Positions 1 to 8,142 of a DNA stretch of 64,000 bases are shown here, one piece after another. The position numbers were made by a program, and so were the translations under genes. The DNA is taken from positions 62,001 through 126,000 of the forward strand of contig NZ_QEKI01000014.1 in assembly GCF_003096355.1 (NCBI RefSeq), written 5' to 3'. The first letter of the stretch is position 1; each line of letters opens with the position of its first letter. The notes under the pieces are model-generated. The model saw only the letters and a list, made by a program, of their open reading frames with translations, was not told where the DNA came from and made no database searches. Origin of the DNA: Pontibacter virosus (GTDB lineage Bacteria; Bacteroidota; Bacteroidia; Cytophagales; Hymenobacteraceae).

Positions 1-2
1 AC

Positions 3-443
3 GGACTGCTGGCGGCTGCCTGTTATTCGGTTTTCCTGATGATCAACGGAGCAGCTGGTAACAACCTGCACCCGACTACCAAAAGTGCCCTTCTATTGAC
101 GGGTGCCACCATATTGGTGTTGAGTATTTTCCCTCCCATGTTCCTGGTTAATGGGGCTTTGGGAGATGGCCTGTTTAAATGGGGGCTGCTGCTGGGTGTA
201 TTTGGCACAGTCATTCCGCCACTGTTCTTCGCCTACGGTATACCTCGAACCGGTTTAGCGCTAAGTGCCATCCTGAGCTCAGCGGAATTACCGGTGGCGG
301 TAGCTATGTCCTACCTGGTGCTGCAGGAAGAGGTATGGACGGTGCAATGGCTGGGTGTGGCGCTGATTCTTGTAGCCATCATCGCGAGCAACCTGAACAG
401 GTTATACCAGAAACAGAAAAATAAAAAGTTGGCAACAGCTTAA
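3..443 (+). CDS. EamA/DMT-family transporter, 5' end outside window
   Basis: C-terminal part of a drug/metabolite-transporter (EamA) inner-membrane protein. The reading frame is open from base 3, so the start lies upstream of the window. About 146 residues are visible, with four or five hydrophobic segments separated by short loops. The segment FGTVIPPLFFAYGIPRTGL, followed by a stretch with small residues and an acidic E in SAELPVAVAMSYLVLQEE, is the usual layout of the second EamA repeat. The protein ends in a short basic Lys-rich tail. The substrate cannot be told from sequence; members export amino acids, metabolites or drugs. Family assignment is confident, function is not. Confidence 0.85.
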   Translation, partial: GLLAAACYSVFLMINGAAGNNLHPTTKSALLLTGATILVLSIFPPMFLVNGALGDGLFKWGLLLGVFGTVIPPLFFAYGIPRTGLALSAILSSAELPVAVAMSYLVLQEEVWTVQWLGVALILVAIIASNLNRLYQKQKNKKLATA

Positions 444-847
444 CCGATACAAGATTGATTGATTGTTTTTTTTACTTAACCCGAGCAAGCCTATGATGTA
501 ATTGACTTTGAACAATAAGATTTGATTTGATTTTTTTGAATGGCTGGGTGCCCGCTCTCACGTGATGCGCCTGGTCATTTGCTTTTATATCGGAACAGGT
601 AGCGAATGGCCAGCCAAGTGGTGCAATTTACACGTGTCCTTTACTTTGTCCCAACTCCTACGCCCTACTTTCGTATCTCACATCCTGGCACCAAGCCATG
701 CGATTGACATCCCTGCGTTGCCTTCGCTACAGCACAATAAATTATATTTTCAACAGTTAAAACAGAAATAGCCCGGTCGAAAACGCGCTTCTGAAAAACT
801 GGTATATTTTCTGATAGGATCAGCCCGAACGACAAACACGAAACGAC
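444..847. other. Intergenic stretch, no gene seen
   Basis: About 400 bases without a convincing gene. It starts with T-rich DNA after the EamA stop codon. Short open frames inside have no family resemblance and poor coding character. It presumably contains the promoter of the NlpE-like gene; I see no clear TTTG / TAnnTTTG pair. Confidence 0.5.
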
Positions 848-1402
848 ATGAAAGCAATAATCGCACTTTTCGTCCTATTCTCCCTCACCCTGGGTTTGCA
901 GCAAGTACAGGCACAGTCTGGCAAAAGCTACAAGGAGTGGCTGGAGGAAAACCGTGCCGGCGGTAAGAAAACAACAGCGAAAGCTCCGGCGAAAGGCAAA
1001 GCCAAACCAGCCAAAGCCGAGGCAAAGCAGCCTATAGAAGAGGCACCTGCTCCTGCACTCGCATCGCCTAATGGCACCTTCAGAGGGACATTGGCCTGCA
1101 AGGACTGCCAAGGCATTAAAACGGAACTTACGCTGAATGGCGACTCCAAAGGTTCGTTTACAATGAAGCAGGTATACATGGGCAAACCGGCAGAGAAAAG
1201 TGTGGTGAACAGCAGCGGCAAGTGGTTCCTGGCCAAAGGCAACAAGCAAAACCCTGATGCAGTGGTGCTACAGCTTATCCCTACCGCCGGCGACATCGAT
1301 CCGATGTATTTTCTGCAGGTGAGTGACACGGAAGTCAAGCTGCTCACCAAAACACAGGACGAGATAGAAAGCTCAAAAAACCACTCCCTCAAGAAACTTT
1401 AA
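848..1402 (+). CDS. NlpE-like (copper-resistance N-terminal domain) exported protein
   Basis: A 184-residue exported protein. Residues 1-22 form a signal peptide ending in QVQAQ. Residues 36-70 are a linker very rich in Lys, Ala and Pro, recalling histone H1 tails. From about residue 74 the sequence fits the NlpE N-terminal domain: GTFRGTLACKDCQGIKTELTL carries the CxxC pair (C84, C87) of that family. In enteric bacteria NlpE is an outer-membrane lipoprotein that reports surface and copper stress to Cpx. No lipobox cysteine is seen here, so this one is probably periplasmic or secreted. It stands alone between the EamA gene and trpS. The family is likely; a signalling role is unproven. Confidence 0.75.
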   Translation: MKAIIALFVLFSLTLGLQQVQAQSGKSYKEWLEENRAGGKKTTAKAPAKGKAKPAKAEAKQPIEEAPAPALASPNGTFRGTLACKDCQGIKTELTLNGDSKGSFTMKQVYMGKPAEKSVVNSSGKWFLAKGNKQNPDAVVLQLIPTAGDIDPMYFLQVSDTEVKLLTKTQDEIESSKNHSLKKL

Positions 1403-1489
1403 AGTGCCAGGTATAGAATTGTAGTAGTCGGGCTAGGCGTGTTATCAGCAATTTGCGTTATTTTGCAGCTGTAAACCATTATCCCGACT

Positions 1490-2464
1490 ATGGCACGATA
1501 CCTTACGGGCATTCAGAGCACAGGCCGTCCGCACTTGGGCAACCTGCTGGGTGCTATCCTCCCAGCCATCGAGCTTTCGAAGGCTTCGCAGGAGCAGGCG
1601 CTTTACTTTATAGCCGACCTGCACTCCCTTACCACCATCCGCGACCCGCAGGTGTTGCGTCACAACACCTACTCGGTCGCCGCCGCCTGGCTGGCCTGTG
1701 GCTTCGACACTGATAAACACATCTTATATCGCCAGTCGGACGTGCCGATGGTGACTGAGCTCAACTGGTACCTCAACTGCTTCGCTCCTTTCCCGATGCT
1801 GGCCAATGCGCACTCGTTTAAGGACAAGTCGAGCCGCAGAGGATTAGCTGATGTGAATGCCGGTCTGTTCACCTACCCGGTGTTGATGGCCGCTGACATC
1901 CTCATGTATGACGCCAACATTGTGCCGGTAGGCAAAGACCAGGTGCAGCATCTCGAGATCACCCGCGACATTGCCAGTTCGTTCAACCACATCTACGGTG
2001 AGACTTTCGTGCTGCCGGAGGCGAAGACCGACGAAACCGTGATGACCGTGCCGGGCATTAATGGAGAGAAGATGAGTAAGTCTTACGGCAACATCATCGA
2101 TATATTTGAAGCCGACAAGCCGCTGCGCAAAACGATCATGAGTATTGTGACGGATAGCACCCCGCTCGAAGACCCAAAAGATCCGGACGAGGATACCACC
2201 TTCAAGCTTTACAGTCTCCTGGCCTCTCCGGAAGAAATTCTGCAGATGCGCCACAACTACCAGAATGGTGGTTATGGCTACGGCCATGCCAAGCAGGCGC
2301 TCTATGAACTGATTGTGCGCAAATTTGCCAAAGAACGTGAGCTGTTCAACTACTACATGAACAACCTAGCTGAAATCGATAAAAAACTGCTGGAAGGCGC
2401 TTCAAAAGCAAAAGCCATTGCCACGCCGGTATTGGAGCGCGTGCGCCAGAAACTGGGCTACTAA
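1490..2464 (+). CDS. trpS: Tryptophan--tRNA ligase
   Basis: Cytoplasmic class-I aminoacyl-tRNA synthetase that charges tRNA-Trp with tryptophan using ATP. At 324 residues it has the usual bacterial TrpS length. The HIGH-type ATP motif appears as TGRPHLGN at residues 11-18. The second signature, KMSKS, lies at about residues 194-198 in GEKMSKSYGN. The start is taken at the ATG giving MARYLTGIQSTG, the normal family N-terminus. The gene is monocistronic and ends at a perfect 13-bp hairpin shared with the convergent rhodanese gene. Confidence 0.97.
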   Translation: MARYLTGIQSTGRPHLGNLLGAILPAIELSKASQEQALYFIADLHSLTTIRDPQVLRHNTYSVAAAWLACGFDTDKHILYRQSDVPMVTELNWYLNCFAPFPMLANAHSFKDKSSRRGLADVNAGLFTYPVLMAADILMYDANIVPVGKDQVQHLEITRDIASSFNHIYGETFVLPEAKTDETVMTVPGINGEKMSKSYGNIIDIFEADKPLRKTIMSIVTDSTPLEDPKDPDEDTTFKLYSLLASPEEILQMRHNYQNGGYGYGHAKQALYELIVRKFAKERELFNYYMNNLAEIDKKLLEGASKAKAIATPVLERVRQKLGY

Positions 2465-2487
2465 GCGCTATACCTGTCAAAAATAAA

Positions 2488-2518
2488 AGCGGCTGCTGAA
2501 ATTGATTCAGCAGCCGCT
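2488..2518. terminator. Bidirectional hairpin terminator trpS / rhodanese
   Basis: Perfect 13-bp inverted repeat AGCGGCTGCTGAA with a 5-nt loop (ATTGA), lying between two convergent genes. A-rich DNA precedes it and T-containing DNA follows, so it can serve both directions. Confidence 0.8.
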
Positions 2519-2537
2519 CTTCGTTTATACCTATACC

Positions 2538-3377
2538 TTAGGCTCCTATGCCGATCGGGCGGTCGTTGCGCGACCACTCGCTCCAGGAACCCACATAGAG
2601 CGTCGGTATACCCAGGCCGGCATAGTCCATGGCCAGTGCTGTGTGGCAGGCTGTGACGCCAGACCCGCAGTGCACCACCACATGTTCCATATCGCGACCG
2701 TCCAATGCAGCTTCGTATTTCTCCCGCAGCCTTTCAGGGGATAAATAGGTGCCATCCGCAGCGAGGTTTTGCTGAAAAGGGATGTTCACAGCCCCCGGAA
2801 TATGCCCGGCCACCAGATCAATCGGTTCAGTCTCCCCACGGAAGCGAGCAGCATCGCGCACATCCACCACCAGGTAGTTCGGGTCCTTGACAGCCTTTGC
2901 GACTTCCTCCATTGTGATGGTTGGCAGTTCCCAGGCCTTGAATGGGTATGGCTCAGCTGGCTTTGCTTGCTCACTTGTACTGCTGACAGGTATACCGGCT
3001 GCCACAGCGGCCTGATAGCCACCATCGAGCACCTGCACTTGTGCATGTCCGGCAGCCCGCAGCATCCACCAGAATCGGGAAGCAGCGTTTGCCCCGTTCA
3101 TGTCATCATACACCACCACGTGGCTGCTATGAGCTATACCTAGGTGGCCAAGCAGCTTTGCAAATTTTTCCGGTTCAGGCAAAGGGTGCCGTCCACCCTG
3201 GGCTGCGTCAGGTTTGATGTCCGCCAGGTCTTTGTCCAGGTCAATATGCAGGGCCCCTGCCAGGTGCTCCTGTTCGTATTTGGTGCGGCCATTGGGACCG
3301 GAGCGGGCATCAATTAAAATCAGGTTACCTTTATGCAATAGTTCAGATAGTTCTTGTGCAGTGATGAGTGGGGACAT
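2538..3377 (-). CDS. sseA: Thiosulfate/3-mercaptopyruvate sulfurtransferase (tandem rhodanese)
   Basis: A 279-residue protein of two rhodanese domains. The first (about 1-130) is inactive, with no active-site cysteine in the loop. The second (about 150-279) carries the catalytic C237 in HCGSGVTAC. The CGSGVTA loop is typical of mercaptopyruvate sulfurtransferases, which move sulfur from 3-mercaptopyruvate to cyanide or thiols. Thiosulfate sulfurtransferases usually have CRKGVT, so MST is favoured. No signal peptide, so cytoplasmic. It is convergent with trpS and shares its terminator. Confidence 0.9.
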   Translation of the reverse strand: MSPLITAQELSELLHKGNLILIDARSGPNGRTKYEQEHLAGALHIDLDKDLADIKPDAAQGGRHPLPEPEKFAKLLGHLGIAHSSHVVVYDDMNGANAASRFWWMLRAAGHAQVQVLDGGYQAAVAAGIPVSSTSEQAKPAEPYPFKAWELPTITMEEVAKAVKDPNYLVVDVRDAARFRGETEPIDLVAGHIPGAVNIPFQQNLAADGTYLSPERLREKYEAALDGRDMEHVVVHCGSGVTACHTALAMDYAGLGIPTLYVGSWSEWSRNDRPIGIGA

Positions 3378-3726
3378 AGTGAATTGATTTAAGAGGATAA
3401 TACTCCTGTATTTATATTACTAAAGATAAGTAAGTCGTGTTCGATTTACACACCAAATTGACTCAGATGATGATCAGCGTATTTATATTCCAAAATACCA
3501 ATTCGCTCCTTCGTCATTTTTCCCAAACGCTAATTCGCCTTATACTTTACCTAAAAAACCTTGTTTATAGGCTGGCTATCCTTCCCCAAAATCCATCCGT
3601 TCCAATAGGTGTGGTGGTCAACCATTTGGTTAACATTCATTTTCCCCCATTAGGCGCTACCGTCAGCAGTTACGGAAGCTATTCTGTCAATGATCTTGTC
3701 CCGGGAGCGCTTATTAAAAATTGATT
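3378..3726. other. Intergenic stretch, no gene seen
   Basis: About 350 bases of mixed composition between the 5' end of the rhodanese gene and the 3' end of the DUF6157 gene (both minus strand). An open frame of 95 codons on the plus strand at 3437-3724 is rejected because its product resembles nothing I know and its composition is not coding-like. The rhodanese promoter must lie near 3380-3425. Confidence 0.45.
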
Positions 3727-4143
3727 TCACTTTCTGCTCGATTTCATGGCTTTTACTTTCTTCAGGTTTGGGTCGGCTACAAATTTCCCGTATTCTGCTG
3801 TTTCCGCTCCGTAGATGGCAATTTTTCCTTCGTTGTTGCAATGGACGCCGAAACCGTAAGTTTTTGTCAAAGGCGAAGCTCTGAAACAGGCTTGCCCTTT
3901 CGAGAAGAATTGTGCTCTTGCCTGCTCATATTTAGCTTCGGCCAAATCATTTCTGTCAGCAAAAACCTGAAATAATATATCGTCAGAAGTATAATGGTAC
4001 GGATGCTTAGTAAGCAAATCATACTGCATTTCGGCGACAGTCTTCTTCTCGCCTTTTGATGCAGGTCTTATTCCACAAACCGTTTTGGTGTCTTCCGCCA
4101 CTTCAATAAAAGTGTCAAAGTAATTTGTGGTATGTACTTTCAT
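3727..4143 (-). CDS. DUF6157 family protein
   Basis: A 138-residue soluble protein matching the DUF6157 family over its full length. The recognised landmarks are the start MKVHTTNYFDTFIEVAED, the segment YTSDDILFQVFADRNDL, and the segment FFSKGQACFRASPLTKTYG. The function is not known. The family is common in Bacteroidota and Firmicutes and usually occurs as a single gene. Base composition is more AT-rich than flanking genes, as for the next two genes, so 3.7-5.5 kb may be an older acquisition. Confidence 0.85.
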   Translation of the reverse strand: MKVHTTNYFDTFIEVAEDTKTVCGIRPASKGEKKTVAEMQYDLLTKHPYHYTSDDILFQVFADRNDLAEAKYEQARAQFFSKGQACFRASPLTKTYGFGVHCNNEGKIAIYGAETAEYGKFVADPNLKKVKAMKSSRK

Positions 4144-4225
4144 TTTAGTTTGATGTGGGTGTTTGGAGGCCTCTTGTAAGCGGCGGCCGAGTCTGATGTT
4201 TACAAAATGCCAACCACTGGCATTT

Positions 4226-4864
4226 TTATTTTTCTTGTTTTTTGCAGGTTATGAACCAGAACTTTTGTGAGGCCCTGTTTCCTTTATGCTTGGCGGGTTC
4301 ATCTATCTCTTTTGCTTCAATTATCCCATACCTGCCAAATTCTTTTTCTACAGAATCTGAATCATAGAAGAATAGCTGAACACCATGCTTCATTTCAAAT
4401 CTGTCCTTGCTTAATTCTTCCCCTTCCCCATAAGCAGCATCATTTTTTGAAATTGCAACAAAGACCATGTACCCATTGGGCTTCAGTTGCTTGTAACAGT
4501 CATTAATCAACTTAGCCCTTTCTTTTTCACTTAACAAATGAATTAAAGCGTAACAGAAAATCCCGTCGTATACCTCTTGGTCAAACGGCATCACACTAAC
4601 TGAACCTTGATAAACTTTCACATCATCTCCGTAGTGCTTCTGGGCCAGTTCGATGGCGGTTTCTGAAATTTCTATCCCAGTTACCTTAAATCCAGCATCG
4701 GCGAAGATTTTCGCATTTCTGCCGTAACCAAACCCGGGTATCAGAATTTTATTGAGCCTGTTTTCTCTAAATAAGTTCAGGGCTGCAATTGCAGAGTCAG
4801 CAGGTTCAAATCCCCACATTGTTTGTTTATCTCTAAAACTTGACTCCCAAAATTCTGCCATCAT
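4226..4864 (-). CDS. Class I SAM-dependent methyltransferase
   Basis: A 212-residue methyltransferase with a Rossmann-like fold. Motif I for SAM binding is LIPGFGYGRNA at about residues 41-51, followed by the acidic strand end in VTGIEIS. Post-motif segments DVKVYQGSVSVMPFD and the hydrophobic FCYALIHLL fit the class I pattern. The substrate is unknown; the N-terminal FWESSFRDKQTMWGFEPAD resembles small-molecule (thiopurine or tellurite type) methyltransferases. Two adjacent ATG codons are possible starts. The gene stands alone on the minus strand. Confidence 0.85.
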   Translation of the reverse strand: MMAEFWESSFRDKQTMWGFEPADSAIAALNLFRENRLNKILIPGFGYGRNAKIFADAGFKVTGIEISETAIELAQKHYGDDVKVYQGSVSVMPFDQEVYDGIFCYALIHLLSEKERAKLINDCYKQLKPNGYMVFVAISKNDAAYGEGEELSKDRFEMKHGVQLFFYDSDSVEKEFGRYGIIEAKEIDEPAKHKGNRASQKFWFITCKKQEK

Positions 4865-4983
4865 ATTTCCTGTGAAATCAAATAAGACGATGATTCTCCT
4901 TACTCGTAGCTTACCGTCTTGTATAAACGACGAGGAGGCTATCGGCCGCTTTGGCGTTTATACCTTGTTGTAGTGCGTTGTTT

Positions 4984-5433
4984 TTAAAGTATGTTGCTGG
5001 TATATTTTCCTATACCTTTCAAATTAGCAACCCCGTCTTCTCTTTCCGCAAGAGATTTTAATTCCTTGCAAAAGTTGTCTATTGCGTTTGGCTCTAAAAT
5101 CAATTCCATGGAGAGTTTGTCTTTTTCTTCTTTTCTGTATTCAGTAGGGACATTCTCTTCCATCGTTATTTGCACGCCGCATTTTCCTGTTGGGCCAATT
5201 TTGTAGAAGTCCATTTTGAAGAAAGCATAGCTATCCTTTTCTCCACAAGAATGAGTTACTGTATCCTTATTGAAAGGGAATCCATCAAGTTCATGTGCAA
5301 ACTTGAGCAATGAATTTGATACTTCGTAAACTTCTGTTATTCCCGAATATCGCCCGTTACTTGCAGATGCACGCAACTCAATCAAATGCTCGTCTTTCCA
5401 GATAACTTCAAGTGTTAATTTGTTTTCATTCAT
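4984..5433 (-). CDS. Hypothetical protein
   Basis: A 149-residue protein that I do not recognise. The start is placed at the ATG giving MNENKLTLEV; an upstream GTG would add five residues (MHCKE) and is less likely. There is no signal peptide and no membrane segment. The content is mostly alternating hydrophobic and charged residues (beta-rich), with a pair of cysteines (HSCGEKD and GKCGVQ) and an acidic C-terminal half. The size and fold type resemble small immunity-like or DUF proteins, but nothing in the neighbourhood (methyltransferase, acidic protein) gives a role. Codon use is AT-leaning. Confidence 0.6.
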   Translation of the reverse strand: MNENKLTLEVIWKDEHLIELRASASNGRYSGITEVYEVSNSLLKFAHELDGFPFNKDTVTHSCGEKDSYAFFKMDFYKIGPTGKCGVQITMEENVPTEYRKEEKDKLSMELILEPNAIDNFCKELKSLAEREDGVANLKGIGKYTSNIL

Positions 5434-5646
5434 TTCTTTACAATGCACTACAACTACCTACTAGCAGGAATACCTACTCCCACTATCTGCACTATGTGTA
5501 GAGTTTCATTGCCACCTCTTTTACTCTAGTTCTACTTAGGGTCGTCTTTCGTTTCCATACTTCCATAGCACAATACTAATATAGTTTTAATTCTATAGAT
5601 CTACAAGCGAAGCATTTATGTTGTCCACTATGAAACTGTGAATACC

Positions 5647-5682
5647 GGTATAGGCTTAGTTTCTAACCATCTGGCAGGTATA
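5647..5682 (-). repeat. Dispersed TATACCTGCCA element, copy D
   Basis: On the minus strand this 36-bp piece begins TATACCTGCCA and ends AAGCCTATACC. It matches the ends of the copies at 7726-7771, 10201-10247 and 10364-10401, with a shorter middle. Confidence 0.6.
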
Positions 5683-5716
5683 AGGAGCTAGCATATACCT
5701 TCGGGCTGAATCAAAA

Positions 5717-5759
5717 AAAACCACACGCACCCTTGACACCTAAGAGCACGTGTGGTTTT
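5717..5759. terminator. Hairpin terminator
   Basis: An 11-bp perfect inverted repeat AAAACCACACG / CGTGTGGTTTT with A tract on one side and T tract on the other. It lies just downstream of the minus-strand acidic-protein gene. Confidence 0.7.
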
Positions 5760-5805
5760 ATCCCGAAGCAGACCGCAGCCTGCTATTTTCTTCTAAAGCG
5801 ATACC

Positions 5806-6204
5806 TTACTCGGCTTTCCAGAGCTCCCGCTCCTGGTCGCCGATCAGCACTACGAAACGGGCAGGATTGGCAGTCAGCACCAGACGCATCTCTACTCCCG
5901 GAAACTCATCCGACTCCACCCATACGCCTTCGCGCTCACCATCCGGGGTTACATGGTTGCCGTTCAGGGAGCTGGGCAGGTAGGCAGTTGGAAGCAGGAT
6001 GTCCGCGTCGGAGCGCAGTTTACCGTGTACTTCTTCCAAAGCATCTTCCAGGTAATCGCCGTACTCCTCATTGAAATCGTCTTCCATGTCGTGGAGTTCC
6101 TCTTCCATATCGTCGTAGCGCTCGTCGTTGTAGTCCAGCGCATTCAGTTCTTCTTTCTTGCTGATGATAGCCACCAGCGAACTGTTTAGTGCATTTGCGT
6201 TCAT
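5806..6204 (-). CDS. Conserved acidic hypothetical protein
   Basis: A 132-residue, strongly acidic protein. I place the start at the ATG giving MNANALNSSL because the in-frame extension upstream of it (to 6432) overlaps the divergent hppD gene and looks non-coding. Residues 15-60 are a charged helical stretch full of Glu, Asp and Tyr (NDERYDDMEEELHDMEDD), probably a coiled coil. The C-terminal part is beta-like (VEMRLVLTANPARFVVLIG). There is no signal peptide. I do not recognise a characterised family. It is divergent from hppD across about 150 bases. Confidence 0.7.
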   Translation of the reverse strand: MNANALNSSLVAIISKKEELNALDYNDERYDDMEEELHDMEDDFNEEYGDYLEDALEEVHGKLRSDADILLPTAYLPSSLNGNHVTPDGEREGVWVESDEFPGVEMRLVLTANPARFVVLIGDQERELWKAE

Positions 6205-6292
6205 AGCGTCGTTCTGTTTTTTACAAAGTTGGAAACATGCCTTAGTAATTGCAAGAATTAACAATGATAATTTGCTGCGGCCCTTACTGGGT

Positions 6293-6322
6293 TTTGATAA
6301 ACGTATAAAAGCTGTATTTTTA
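6293..6322 (+). promoter_or_regulatory. Candidate hppD promoter (-33 TTTG, -7 TATTTTTA)
   Basis: TTTG at 6293-6296 and TATTTTTA at 6315-6322 are 18 bases apart, close to the Bacteroidota consensus TTTG / TAnnTTTG. The hppD ATG lies about 32 bases further on. Confidence 0.5.
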
Positions 6323-6354
6323 CACAAAACATCTTTTAAACCATACCTATACCT

Positions 6355-7449
6355 ATGGCAACAGATATTCTGCCCCTGAACGGCACCGACCATATCGAGT
6401 TTTATGTGGGTAACGCCAAGCAGGCCGCTCACTTCTACCAGACGGCTTTCGGCTTTAAGCTGGTAGCCTATGCCGGCCCCGAAACTGGTGTGCGTGACCG
6501 CGCCTCTTATGTGGTGCAGCAGGAGAAAATCCGCTTGGTACTCACTACTTCACTGGACCCGAACTCAGATATTGCCCAGCACGTGCACCTGCACGGTGAC
6601 GGCGTAAAAGTGCTGGCCTTGTGGGTAGACGATGCCGAAGCCTCTTTCCGCGAGACGGTAGGGCGCGGTGCAAAACCAGCCATGGAACCGAAGACCCTCA
6701 CTGACGAGCACGGCGAGGTGAAAGTAGCCTCTATCCATACCTACGGTGACACCATCCATACCTTTGTGGAGCGCAAAAACTACAACGGCGTGTTCATGCC
6801 GGGCTATGTGCCGCGTCAGAGCGAGCTCGACATTGAGCCGGTTGGCCTCAAGTATGTAGACCACTGTGTGGGTAATGTGGAGTTGGGCCGTATGAACGAG
6901 TGGGTGAAGTTCTACGAAGATGTGATGGGCTTTAAACTGCTCCTTACCTTCGACGACAACGACATCAGCACCGAGTATACCGCACTTATGTCGAAAGTAG
7001 TGTCGAACGGAAACGGCTACATCAAATTCCCGATCAATGAGCCGGCAGAGGGCAAGAAAAAGTCACAGATTGATGAGTACCTGGAGTTTTACCGCGGTGC
7101 GGGTGTGCAGCACATTGCGGTGGCCACTAACGACATTCTGCATACCGTAGCAGAGTTGCGTCGCCGTGGCGTGGAGTTCCTGCGTGTACCGGAAACCTAT
7201 TACGAAGACCTGCTCGAACGCATCGGCCACATCGACGAAGACATGGAGGATCTACGCAAACTTAACATCCTGGTAGACCGCGATGACGAAGGGTATCTGT
7301 TGCAGATCTTTACTAAACCAGTAGAGGACCGACCAACCGTATTCTATGAAATTATCCAGCGCAAAGGCGCCAAATCATTTGGCAAAGGCAACTTCAAAGC
7401 CTTATTCGAAGCCATCGAACGTGAGCAGGCGCTGCGTGGTAACCTTTAG
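6355..7449 (+). CDS. hppD: 4-hydroxyphenylpyruvate dioxygenase
   Basis: A 364-residue non-haem Fe(II) enzyme that turns 4-hydroxyphenylpyruvate into homogentisate in tyrosine breakdown. Two VOC-fold halves are seen, at about residues 11-140 and 165-335. The iron ligands are H170 in YVDHCVGNV, H253 in GVQHIAVATNDI and E332 in FYEIIQRKG. The C-terminal GAKSFGKGNFKALFEAIE forms the usual closing helix of the family. The length is normal. No other homogentisate-pathway gene adjoins it; the FAH-family gene at 17.4 kb is not next to it. Confidence 0.97.
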   Translation: MATDILPLNGTDHIEFYVGNAKQAAHFYQTAFGFKLVAYAGPETGVRDRASYVVQQEKIRLVLTTSLDPNSDIAQHVHLHGDGVKVLALWVDDAEASFRETVGRGAKPAMEPKTLTDEHGEVKVASIHTYGDTIHTFVERKNYNGVFMPGYVPRQSELDIEPVGLKYVDHCVGNVELGRMNEWVKFYEDVMGFKLLLTFDDNDISTEYTALMSKVVSNGNGYIKFPINEPAEGKKKSQIDEYLEFYRGAGVQHIAVATNDILHTVAELRRRGVEFLRVPETYYEDLLERIGHIDEDMEDLRKLNILVDRDDEGYLLQIFTKPVEDRPTVFYEIIQRKGAKSFGKGNFKALFEAIEREQALRGNL

Positions 7450-7513
7450 TCCGCAAGCAAAGTATAGCACGGTGTAACCCGTGTTAGACACCACTATTTT
7501 GATATATCGATAG

Positions 7514-7566
7514 CACACCAGTTCTTAAAACCGCTATGCGGTAAACGAGGGACTGGTGTGTTTTTT
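7514..7566 (+). terminator. hppD terminator with nested hairpin
   Basis: Outer 9-bp stem CACACCAGT / ACTGGTGTG followed by TTTTTT. The loop holds a second perfect 5-bp hairpin, ACCGC-TAT-GCGGT. Confidence 0.75.
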
Positions 7567-7624
7567 GTGGGTTTGGAGGTATAGCGGAATAGAGCGAATT
7601 AGTGATTTGGTGGGTGATTGTTAG

Positions 7625-7700
7625 AATCAGGATTTTCAGGATTTAAAGATTTTCAGGATTCTCGCAAATAATTGACACACCCCTGCCCTTCTCGAGGGGG
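7625..7700 (+). repeat. Composite dispersed repeat (CAGGATT family), copy 1
   Basis: Three imperfect units of the type TCAGGATTTNCAGGATT followed by TCGC..ATTGACA and a C-rich palindromic piece. The same order of parts recurs at 42231-42332 (same strand) and 10468-10558 (opposite strand), and in part at 15468-15510. Confidence 0.7.
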
Positions 7701-7725
7701 AAATATTTTGCAGCTGTCTATTATA

Positions 7726-7939
7726 GCTATAAGCCCTGTAGCCCAAACCATACAGACCACTGGCAGGTATAGGAAAACTAACTTGCACCTCAGCTACGAA
7801 GCAGAAAGCTATGCCATGTGCACCAGTGACGATTTTTTGTTTGAGCGGTCAGCGAGTTCAAAATCGTCTTGATTTTTTTGCCTACTTTTTTCATCAAGGA
7901 AAAAAGTAGGGCCCGCCCGGCCAGGGCAAGCTATGAAAC
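7726..7939 (+). repeat. Left arm of ~215-bp inverted repeat flanking pgm
   Basis: This stretch matches the reverse complement of 10033-10247. A 39-bp core (7834-7872, containing GTTTGAGCGGTCAGCGAGTT) is identical. The 62-base segments outside the core are the same length in both arms. Next to the core lies an 11-bp hairpin, CCTACTTTTTT / AAAAAAGTAGG. No coding frame is conserved. Confidence 0.75.
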
Positions 7940-7990
7940 AGAATTAGCTTAAAGTATAGATAGGCGGACGCTACGTCAGATATAGATACA

Positions 7991-8016
7991 GGTATAAGGT
8001 ATAGGTATAGGTATAG
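7991..8016 (+). repeat. Near-tandem GGTATA words
   Basis: Four copies of GGTATA lie within about 25 bases, separated by one or two bases. It is the densest patch of a word that is abundant over the chromosomal part of the window. Confidence 0.7.
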
Positions 8017-8142
8017 CCAATACGTTAGCAATATCCTGACACTGGGCCAGAGGCCCCACGATAGCAGACACGAGTGAGGACGCTCGCGCCATACACTATA
8101 TTACAAACAACATTATCATCAATACATACATTACGAAAAACT

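Larger units (their letters stand above)
5434..5805. other. Intergenic stretch with a dispersed repeat and a terminator
   Basis: About 370 bases. It holds one copy of the TATACCTGCCA...GGCTTATACC dispersed element (5647-5682) and a strong hairpin at 5717-5759. No gene is seen. Confidence 0.6.
7450..8142. other. Repeat-filled intergenic region upstream of pgm
   Basis: About 690 bases with no gene. It holds the hppD terminator, one composite dispersed repeat (7625-7700), the left arm of a large inverted repeat (7726-7939) and a run of near-tandem GGTATA words at about 7990-8016. Confidence 0.7.

Noticed and set aside
562..771. 69-codon open frame before the NlpE-like gene
   Set aside because: No family resemblance and no promoter or coding bias.
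3437..3724. 95-codon open frame on the plus strand between the rhodanese and DUF6157 genes
   Set aside because: Product has no recognisable pattern, mixed hydrophobic content and no conserved start; most likely chance.
3727..5433. Recent foreign island of three AT-leaning genes
   Set aside because: The region still contains several TATACC words typical of this chromosome, so any transfer is old.
6205..6432. N-terminal extension of the acidic protein into hppD
   Set aside because: The extended part overlaps the divergent hppD start and lacks coding character; the ATG at 6204 is preferred.
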